Assembly: GCA_935421135.1 (NCBI GenBank)
Contig: OW285193.1
Location: 19,010,252-19,074,251, forward strand
Source of the DNA: Bugulina stolonifera
Lineage: Eukaryota; Bryozoa; Gymnolaemata; Cheilostomatida; Bugulidae
Reading direction: 5' to 3'
DNA length: 64,000 bases
The position numbers and the translations under genes are program-made. Of the stretch, positions 56,001 to 64,000 are shown in pieces. Each line of letters begins with the position of its first letter. Within the stretch, counting starts at the first letter, position 1. The notes under the pieces were generated by a model. That model saw nothing but the letters and a program-made list of their open reading frames with translations. It did not search any database and had not been told where the DNA came from.

Positions 56001-59000
56001 AGACATCTATATAATACACACATAGACATCTATATAATATACACATAGACATCTATGAGACTCACTGGAATGAACCTGCTGCTTGTGGCTGTTTAACCTC
56101 CACGGTGTCACTGCTTTGTATCCACATTCACACACATACTTTGGTTTGTCACATTCTGGCATCATAGACCTGCATAGCAATATATTATAGTGTAATACAT
56201 ACATAGTGTAATACATAGTGTAATACATACATAGTGTAATACAATAGCACACAGTATAATACAATATATGTGGCATAGTGAGATAGAGTAAATAATATAT
56301 TATTATGTAGTTAGATTTAGCACATTATATCAATCCAAGCATAGGAGTTGTCCACTCCTACGCGCAGAGACTAACAAGAGAAGATAACTTCACATGACTG
56401 TACAGCTAATATACTCTAATACTAACGTACATGTGAAACTTGAGTGCAGAAGGGTGCTTGAACTGTTTGCCACACTTTGGACACTGGACAGGCTCTAGAA
56501 CTTTGGTGTGAGCCTTCATGTGACTAGAGTGAGCTCTCTTGCTCTTGAATACCTGGAGGTAAGAAACAACGCACTAAGACTATGAACTCTATGGTCATGT
56601 GTTGCACTCTAAGACTATAAACTCTATGGCCATGTGTTTCACTCTAAGACTATAAACTCTATGGCCATGTGTTTCACTCTAAGACTATAAACTCTATGGC
56701 CATGTGTTACACTCTAAGACTATAAACTCTATGGCCATGTGTTGTAAGATCCTGATAATATCAGTTCTTTATATAATTAGTAGCTCATAAAATGTGATAA
56801 CACTTCTGGAAAGCAAAAACAAAAGGAGAATAACAAGTTCACCAATTTATTAGACAAGTACCAGCAAGTGCTAGGTAGTAAGTTGACAGTAGCAGCATAC
56901 CTTGTGACAGATCTCACAGGTGGTGGCTTGTTGAGCCAAGTCTGAATGTGCTTCAGCAATATGCAGTTTCAACGAGCTCTTAGTCTTGTATATCTACAAT
57001 TATATTAACATTATAATAACAAAAAGAATATACAAATAATTGAGGTGATAATGCACACCTACACTTCTACTAACTAGTAACCAATCAGAGTTACTAGTTC
57101 ATAACCAGTTAATTATTAGTTTGAAAGTCTATACTCAGCTGTGACAACAGTTGAAAATAGCTAATACTTTGTATAAGTGAATACAAAAGGACAACGGTAG
57201 ATATACATGTACAGTGTATATTATTGTATGTCTCGCATGGAATAGAAAAACACAAATAATATACACCCAGTTCTTCTATCCATATCACAATATACTCACC
57301 GTGTTACAGTCAGGCACTTCACATGCATAAACTCTGGGCAGGCTGGCACCTGCAGCAGGTGTCTGATGCACCTCAGTCATGTGCTCCCTCAGTTTAGCTA
57401 TGCTACTGTATGTGGTATGACAGTCAGGCTTGGGGCATGAGAACTCCTGGGTGGTTATATCCATGTGCACGTTTATCATGTGCTCCTTCATCTTATCAAC
57501 TGGGAGCACCTGTTATACAACCAGTCGAGTGTCATACATAGATGTCGATAAATAAGTGAATAACCATTACACTTGTTCTACAACTGTGGTGGGATATTAA
57601 GGTACTTACAGAGAAGCAGAGTTCACACATTCGTGATCCTGAGGTGGCAACAATTTCTGATCCAGTAGTACCTATAGACAGACATCGGCATTGTTACACA
57701 CCACCAAAGGGAATATAAACACTAAACAATAGGCTCATTCTGACTGAGCAATAGGGGGGGGGGGGAGGGGGTGGACCAATGTTCTCCCATCCCTACCTGT
57801 TTGGCTAGCAAACTCGTTGCCAAAGACCTCTAGACACACTTCTATATGAGTGACATCTGCATCATCACAATTGACTTCTCCGTCCACCACACCATCTGCC
57901 ACTAGCAGGTTGGTAGTTTGATGTTCATTGCTCAAGCCAAGGTTACCACTAGACATCAACTGAGATACATTGGTATCGACTTCTTCTCCACCGTCCTGTA
58001 ACCATATTACCTCACTAGAGTTTCAGCTAATCGACAGTGCACACCCAGACACCTAACAACCAATCAACAGTGCACACTCAGACACCTAACGGCTATGGAC
58101 TAGTCTGAGGGGTTACCTGCTGGTTTGGGGCGCCGCTGGGATCAATCACCACTGAATGTGCTTTATTTGGAATGTCAAAGAGTCCTTCGTTTAGCTCAGT
58201 TTCATTCAGTCCTTCGCCATCAGCCCCAGAGTTAGCATTGGGTATCAAGGGCTAAAGTAATGATGTGAAAGCCAAGTAGGTGGAGCGGTATCCAAAAATT
58301 TGAAGTAGTAACCAAGGAAACGAACAGTTGCAATATTTGCATTATACTGCGTATGTAGCTAGTAGTGAGAGTTAGCTTACCACACTCTCGGGTACAAAGT
58401 CCTCGAGTCTAGCAATCTTCACACCTTCAATGTTCGAGCTGCTCCCTTTAGGGTGAGAGGTAACATTTCTTTCTCTTTCCAGCAGCTAAAACACAACAAT
58501 GATCATGTAGATATATCTTTAATCCCATATTTACTGATATTAAAGGTACTCTAAAGGGCAGACAAATACTTCTACACTCACATCATCCAGCTCTTTGTCG
58601 TCATGAACGTAGACATCACTGTTTGGTCGCTTCACTGGCCTCTGACTTCTTCTAGTTGAGTTATCACTCTCTACCGTATACCTGTAGCACATAAACTGTA
58701 GGTAGTATATATACATACCAAGTATTAGACTGTTATTAGGTAATATACATGTATATATACATGTATATATATATACATACCAAGTACTAGACTGTTATTA
58801 GGTAATATACATATATATATACATGTATATATATATACATACCAAGTACTAGACTGTTATTAGGTAATATACATATATACATGTACATACCAAGTATTAG
58901 ACTATAGGTAATATATATATACAGGTAACTGGAATATCTACAGTCTGTATGTACTGCATGTGAGTTACCTCAGTGACTGATTAGTCGCCGCTGTCTCTTT

Positions 59001-59495
59001 AACAACCTCATTTTCTGAAGCACTATCCACAGGAATCTTTCTAGTTCTTGATCCCTTAGGTCTGCCTCTTCCCCTTTTGACGACAAAACTATCTCCCTCT
59101 CTGTGTACATTCATATGATTCCCCAGCTCTGGATTATTACATAAAATCAGATTATGTTATGAACTCAGGTCCTACATGTATCTATTACTTGCTAAAAAAT
59201 ACAACAATGTATCCATTCACTGCACAATACATTGCCAAGAGTCATACTGACACTAACCTTTAGCTGTAGCAAACTGATTTCCACACAGTCCGCACACCAT
59301 TGGTAGACGCATAGGATCAGATCGAAGTATCACCACAGAACCCGGACGTTGGTGACCAGTCTGGTTATCAACAAATGTATCATCTCTTGGACCTTCAAGC
59401 GCATTTAGTGTGCTTACAGTATCCCCAGCTGCCACCTCCGGGTCAGCTGACTCGGAGGATTCTCCCATTGTAGTGCAGACTAACATAGACTCCAT
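53026..59495 (-). CDS. C2H2 zinc-finger protein with AT-hook, 11 fingers
   Basis: Sixteen exons splice in frame to 792 codons: 59495-59258, 59128-58969, 58681-58582, 58485-58381, 58251-58117, 57995-57797, 57671-57610, 57509-57300, 56993-56901, 56552-56431, 56169-56066, 55845-55675, 55315-55154, 54019-53868, 53718-53553, 53225-53026. An N-terminal finger (CGLCGNQFATAKELGNHMNV) is followed by an AT-hook (KRGRGRPKGSR) and a long acidic linker. A block of ten fingers follows from CELCFSV to CGFCKFTTSHKKSMKRHM, several split by introns. The C-terminal part has an acidic, repetitive stretch (HADTGEVMSHDQITGEVISD) and a Thr/Val-rich end. Nuclear DNA binding is expected. One finger has only one residue between its cysteines (CECGYKAV), and another ends in HMSMMPEC. 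I cannot name an ortholog. Confidence 0.92.
54011..54505 (-). repeat. 62-bp minisatellite copied from the exon 14 acceptor
   Basis: Eight units at an exact 62-bp period (GTTTATGTACTAAAACATAC at 54011, 54073, 54135, 54197, 54259, 54321, 54383, 54445). On the minus strand each reads GTATGTTTTAGTACATAAAC (or TTTTACTACATAAAC in two), which is the acceptor plus the first ten bases of exon 14 of the zinc-finger gene. The unit nearest the exon is the functional one. Confidence 0.95.
54715..55135. repeat. 41-bp minisatellite in the same intron
   Basis: About ten units containing ATGTTACCATGGCGACACAG and TATATGTTTATACAGTT. On the minus strand it starts about 20 bases past the exon 13 donor (55153). 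GTTACCATGGTGAC in the unit is close to an RFX X-box. Confidence 0.93.
55865..56060. repeat. 23-24 bp minisatellite in zinc-finger intron 11
   Basis: About eight units of ATAGACATCTATATAATATA plus CAC. On the minus strand it starts about six bases after the exon 11 donor (A|GTGAGTCTC). Confidence 0.92.
56344..56391. repeat. Short hairpin element
   Basis: GGAGTTGTCCACTCCT and the facing AGAGAAGATAACTT form an imperfect hairpin in intron 10, a diverged member of the AAGTTGTCC family. Confidence 0.45.
56570..56745. repeat. About 41-bp minisatellite in zinc-finger intron 9
   Basis: Four units containing CTCTAAGACTATAAACTCTA and TGGCCATGTGTT with few differences. Confidence 0.9.
58700..58925. repeat. 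Tandem repeat in zinc-finger intron 2
   Basis: Three to four imperfect units of roughly 65 bases containing CATACCAAGTACTAGACTGT and TATTAGGTAATATACATG, with internal TATATACATG stretches. Confidence 0.85.
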
Positions 59496-60792
59496 GTCGT
59501 CTTATAGTTTGCTCAACAGCTTGGTCTCCTCTTATCGACCAACTACAGCTCATTCTTCAATAGCATGAGAACAAAGTGAACATAACCCTATAATACTGAG
59601 TGTCCCTAACTTTGTGAAAACATTTCAAGTAAAAGAAATTTGGTTACACTACAGGCCCAAGTGTCTTGGCACTTCAAACATAACGCATCACATGATGTAA
59701 AACTGTGGAAGAATTTGAATAGGGTATGCCGCCTTAAAGGGGTTATGACATGTGATTCCTGTATGTCCAATGTAGTCTCTCTTCTCCTATTCAGGCTTGT
59801 TGTATTTGTGCTACAATAGGCAGATTTGTGTTCTCTTGCTCACATTTACCCAGCTACTCTGAATGCAACTCTGTTAACAAGACGCAACTGTTTGCATTTT
59901 GTCTAATAGGTAAATTTCTTGAATTCAAGTTGTCTACATAGAAAGAGTACAGTATAAATCTAATTGTTTTACAGAATTTACTAATATACATGTAGCTGCT
60001 GTTTTAGTTGGCCCAATATTTTATCTGGGCACACTATACAAAGAATAACATGCTACAATGTATATTGTTTCCTTCCATTGAGGCCAAGGTGTCAAGAAAT
60101 ATAAGCCATGCACATGCACTTAATTCAAAGCTTAGTTTCTTCACCATTTTGAGAATATATTCATACATCAAGCAGAATGTACAAATTTTTAAAATATTAT
60201 GGACTAGTTTGATATAGGATAGGTTTTTCGCCATTGCGGCAACTGCATTACTTATGTCTAAAATTACTAAATTTACAATATGCGACAAATGTCACTGCTA
60301 ATTTTGACTAAATATTACAAGTTTATTCTGCTCACAAATTTTCACCCATGAACTTAAAGGAAAATAAAACCAGCTTTGAACTTCTGATTCCAGCCTCTAT
60401 CTTCTCATCTATAATCTAACCATAACCATAGAGGGTAATATAAAAATGAAATTGACTAGTAGTGGAATAATATAGCATACTGACGAACTGAAGGTCTCAA
60501 ATTTCCTCCAACTGGAGGTTTCGAGACTCGACAGACAGACAGTTTTAAATTCAGTTTGGCAGTTTGAAAAACTTGGTTTGAACTTCCTAGAGTGTCAGTG
60601 ACCCACGTAATGTCGTGTACTTCCGTCTATGTTGATATAAAATCCTGTTAAAACCACCTAGGGGCGAAAAAACTTAGAGCGATAGACATGCCTCTTTAGA
60701 GTCAGAAACTTTGAACATGTCAATGTGATGTAATGGGTTTTTTAATATATATATATATATACATATATATAACTTTATTTAATGTGCAATAT
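59496..60792. other. Upstream region of the zinc-finger gene
   Basis: No coding potential supported. Short open frames on both strands at 60008-60288 overlap each other and have no splice context. A (TA)n-like stretch lies at 60747-60775, just beside the SINE tail. Confidence 0.45.
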
Positions 60793-61025
60793 AATGTTGT
60801 GGACTTTTTCCTGGGAGCAATGTGGTCTCGAACCGCCAACCTCCGGCACTGCGCCTAGCATGTGTCTGAAGCCGCTACCATCACGGCCATCTCGGCAACC
60901 CCAAAAAAGGAAGCTTCAACGACCGCATGTATAGCGGCAATCAGCCCACACACACGGCTGGACAGTTCTACCACATTCTCCCCACCACAACGAGCCATGG
61001 GTCTTTCAGCATCCCAGCTGCCACC
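60793..61025 (-). mobile_element. tRNA-derived SINE, copy 1
   Basis: On the minus strand: head GTGGTAGAACTGTCCAGC, then TTGCCGAGATGGCCGTGATG (A-box-like TGGCCGTGATGG), a long-variable-arm-like stretch GCTAGGCGCAGTGCCGG, and a perfect B box GGTTCGAGACC (60825-60835). The A-box, variable arm and B-box order resembles a Leu/Ser-type tRNA. It is followed by an AT-rich tail. Copy 2 lies in direct tandem at a 233-base spacing. The long open frames through this region are not genes. Confidence 0.75.
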
Positions 61026-61215
61026 AATGTTGTGGACTTTCTCCTGGGAGCAATGTGGTCTCGAACCGCCAACCTCCGGCACTGCGCCTAACATGTGTCT
61101 GAAGCCGCTACCATCACGGCCATCTCGGCAACCCCATAAAAAGGAAGCTTCAACGACCGCATGTATAGCGGCAATCAGCCCACACACACAGCTGGACAGT
61201 TCCACCACAATAACA
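61026..61215 (-). mobile_element. tRNA-derived SINE, copy 2
   Basis: Nearly identical to copy 1 (ACTGCGCCTAACATGTGTCT against ACTGCGCCTAGCATGTGTCT), in the same orientation and directly abutting it. It lacks the extra 50 or so bases at the head side of copy 1. The similarity suggests a local tandem duplication rather than two insertions. Confidence 0.75.
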
Positions 61216-62597
61216 TAGTGTACATGTAACAAATCTGTGAAATCTCACGATCATGTTTTTGTTTTTCATATTGAAAACTTTTGCATGTTTTTTATCATGT
61301 TGTTGTGCAGGTACTTAAAAAAAAGGAGAACAAAAGAAGCTACACAGCAAAAAAGTGAGAGGAGAACAAAGAAAAAAAAAAAGGAATATGACAGTGCCAG
61401 AAGAGAGGAAACAAATGTGTACAGAGATTGAGAGAATAATATTTTTAATATATAATATAATTATTATAATTATAATACAATTACAATAAATATAAAAATA
61501 ATTATAATCCGTAAATATATATACATGTAGATATGATAATGATTGACGTTTTGGAATTAAGAATTAGTCTTTCAGATTATAACAAATGCATTGGCTTTAA
61601 ATTAAAAAATAAATTCTATGGATGTCATACAGAACAAAACGTCTATCGGTTTCGTGTTTTGGGAAATTGATGCAAATGAGGCGAGAAAATACTAACTTAC
61701 CAAATATTTAACAATAAAGCCACCACTGGCGCGTCACGTTCTCGCGATTTGTCACATATTGCGATAAAGATAGCTTACTTTCTCACAAATGAATTAATAT
61801 AATAGCGGGTCCTCACAAAATAACCTTAGTTCTTTTAGTGTTTTTGATGCAATATGGCTGCCCCCACAGACACATGACAATATGAAGTTCTGTTTTGTGT
61901 TTGCTCTTCAAAATCCTATTAAATGAATGTTTTCATTAATAACGTTATACAATAATAATCAGTAATTTGCTCTGATTTTAGATCTGTCGCACGCACAGAG
62001 CAGTTACTTCATCTGGAATTGTATTGTAATTTATTTTGTTATTTTTTTCTAATTTTAATTTATAAAATAATGATAATTAATAATAATAATTTAATAATAA
62101 GTAATTAATTGTTATAATAAATTATTATAATTATTTTGGGGGGTTGGGCATTTTCTATATAATGATGTAAATCCCTTGCTTAAAAATTAAAATATACCAA
62201 ATAATATAATATAAATATTATCTTTTGACTTTTAATATAAATTTATTAATATATATATTATAATAATTATTGATCTTATATTGTTTATAAATAATTAATA
62301 AAATATAATTTAATGATATAATATAATTATATTATTATTCTATTTTGTTTATATTATAATATAGTCATAGTGGTAGTTATTAAATTATTTAACCAATTAA
62401 TAACTAACAAACAAGGAAACAATCAAACATGAATTAGATCTTAATTTGGTTGAAATTAAGATAGAGGATCAAATTTAATTATTGATATAATATTAATTTA
62501 TATTAAATTTAAAATTAAATCATTTTATGTAGTATAAATATTAGGTAGTATAAAGCACAAACAAAACTTGAAACTTTATTTACGATCAAATATTTAT
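61216..62597. other. Very AT-rich spacer
   Basis: 61440-62590 is close to pure A/T in long runs, with no gene. 61237-61431 has a Lys-rich open frame over an A-rich tract (KKRRTKEATQQ) that I regard as low-complexity. Confidence 0.55.
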
Positions 62598-62772
62598 ATT
62601 GTGGTGGAACTGTCCAGCTATGTGTGGGCTCATTGCAGCCATATGCCTACATGTGTTTGTCGAAGCTTCCTTTTTTGAGGTTTCCATGATGGTTATGGTA
62701 GCAGCTTCAGCCACATGATAGGCGGAGTGCCGAAAGTTGGCAGTTCGAGACCACATTGCTCCCAGGGAAAAT
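62598..62772 (+). mobile_element. tRNA-derived SINE, copy 3 (opposite orientation)
   Basis: Head GTGGTGGAACTGTCCAGC, poly-T tract, ATGATGGTTATGGTAGCAGC, AGGCGGAGTGCCG and B-box-like CAGTTCGAGACC in the same order as copies 1 and 2 read on the minus strand. It is about 20% diverged, so older. It lies 160 bases upstream of the PRMT3 start codon. Confidence 0.75.
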
Positions 62773-62933
62773 TGCAGAACAATATTGTATTTTGAATCGA
62801 CCTATTTTACTTTTGATTTCTTCTTACCAGGGAAAATTGCATACGGGTTTTTGCCAGAAGCAGCAATTTGCCGAGTAACTTTGCCAACACTCATATTATC
62901 TGCTCTAGGCCTATTCGGCGGACATTACCAAAT

Positions 62934-64000
62934 ATGGCAATGTACATAGAAGAAGGTGATGAGCAAATGACGACCCACATGAAAGACTACCCTATTTTAG
63001 ATGATTCCGAGGAGGATGAAATAGAGACAAGTTCACCTTCGCTTTGCCTCTTCTGTCCAGTTACTTGTGCCGTTGGACTAATGGTAAGTAACATTCATAT
63101 TTCACTTTCCAATGCTGGTCAAAGCAGCCCTGTTCATGTCTATATTTTATATGTATATAGGCATTATGTGTACTGCACAGTATAGACTGTTTTGCAATAA
63201 TACATGTATGTTTATTGTATTGTATTGTAGACTCTGCGCCACATGACTGATTATCACAGAGTACCCTTCTTCCTCCTGCTCCAGTCGCCAGACTTTGATT
63301 TCTACTCTTTCGTCAAAATAGTGAATTATTTTCGGAAGCATGTAGGTATCATGGTTGAGCTTAGCTTCTCTTTTGTCACATTATAGAATTCTGTGTGCGG
63401 TGTGTGTGAATAGCTAACACTAGTAACCATGTACAGTACAGTACATAACACTGTGGGCATGTGGGAGACAGCTAAATGTTCATGTAGTGCATATGATGTG
63501 TATATTACTCCATTAGAGTAAGCCTCTTATATGCTGCTGGCTGTACTCAATGCTTTCTACCTTGTCACACTTATAATGAGTAAAATATATAAGCCTTTTG
63601 CAGTCAGCTTGTTATGATGAATCTGTTGTTGACCTTCCAATTTCACCTTGACCTTAACAGAAGTCATCAGAGTCGGACTACCAGACAGTAGAGAGTCTGC
63701 GTCAACTAACGACTACACTGGACCAGTCCTACATGATCCCTGTATGTGAGGAGGATGGACTCTTACAGTTTGGTGAATATATTAGTCTATGTATATAGGT
63801 GTGTAGCTATACTCTGTTCATACCTCACATTACACAGTGTAGGCCTAAATGTGCCTGTTCATGTTTCTCACACTCCCAATCTGACTGAGACAGATTGTAC
63901 ATTATAACCTCTATAGCCTGTGCTCCATTATATGACTGTTGTATAATAGATGTAGAGGAGTACCAGGAGGCACACCCCCAGCAGTCGTCACCCGCACGGA
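62934..64000 (+). CDS. PRMT3: Protein arginine N-methyltransferase 3, N-terminal exons (partial)
   Basis: Exons 62934-63083, 63231-63341, 63661-63772 and 63950-64000 (cut by the window end) join in frame. The protein starts MAMYIEEGDE, has an acidic segment (DDSEEDEIE), then the single C2H2 zinc finger typical of PRMT3: CLFC ... HMTDYH, like human CLFC ... HCKSEH. It continues FDFYSFVKIVNYFRK (human LEFYGYIKLINFIR) and EEDGLLQFDVEEY (human EDDLLLQFDVEDL). PRMT3 is a cytosolic type I enzyme whose known substrate is ribosomal protein uS5; the finger binds that substrate. The catalytic domain lies beyond the window. The frame is open upstream but the first ATG is at 62934. Confidence 0.93.

Noticed and set aside
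60793..61215. Genuine tRNA gene
   Set aside because: A and B boxes are present, but acceptor-stem pairing is not evident, a long non-tRNA head precedes it, and diverged copies exist; a SINE fits better.
60855..61232. Pair of 118-125 codon frames on opposite strands
   Set aside because: They cover the two tandem SINE copies; the repeat structure and Pol III boxes explain the sequence.

Overview
The window is eukaryotic. Its genes are split into many small exons (mostly 50-250 nt) by GT-AG introns, and the proteins are animal-type: a lysophospholipid acyltransferase (LPCAT3), the E4 ubiquitin ligase UBE4B, a HES-type bHLH repressor ending in WRPW, an 11-finger C2H2 protein with an AT-hook, the arginine methyltransferase PRMT3, and a beta-adaptin that fits AP-4. 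A Notch-type HES gene, very short exons, AT-rich spacers and repeat-filled introns suggest an early-branching animal, most likely a sponge. That assignment is inference.

Layout, left to right. 0.2-1.7 kb (-): 5' end of an AP-4 beta-like gene, running off the left edge. 2.3-2.6 kb (-): tail of a dead LINE. 7.0-12.6 kb (+): complete LPCAT3-like gene, 11 coding exons, 465 codons. 12.6-28.7 kb: gene-poor accessory stretch with short hairpin elements, broken exons, a long inverted repeat (17.4-20.4 kb), a duplicated segment (21.3-22.7 and 24.1-24.8 kb) flanking a dead LINE reverse transcriptase (22.8-23.9 kb). 28.7-30.4 kb (+): unidentified single-pass membrane protein. 30.6-41.4 kb (-): complete UBE4B, 23 exons, 1052 codons. 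41.5-42.7 kb: a 39-bp minisatellite at its 5' side. 42.7-51.2 kb: mostly spacer with repeats and hairpins, plus a possible small multi-pass membrane gene near 50 kb. 51.6-52.7 kb (+): HES-like gene with TATA box and CSL-type sites. 53.0-59.5 kb (-): zinc-finger gene, 16 exons, 792 codons. 60.8-62.8 kb: tRNA-derived SINE copies and very AT-rich DNA. 62.9-64.0 kb (+): 5' part of PRMT3, cut by the right edge.

Exon joins for LPCAT3, UBE4B, HES, the zinc-finger gene and PRMT3 were worked out by hand. All keep frame and end in a stop (PRMT3 is open to the window edge). The genes do not form an evident pathway; they look like ordinary neighbours.

The most unusual feature is a pattern. Nearly every larger intron is filled with a minisatellite, and in many cases the repeat unit contains or abuts the intron's own splice acceptor or donor, so splice sites are tandemly multiplied (exon 4 of the AP-4 beta-like gene, LPCAT3 exons 3, 7 and 10, UBE4B exons 13 and 15, zinc-finger exons 13 and 14). 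A second pattern is a dispersed family of very short hairpins with AAGTTGTCCTCTC-like arms.
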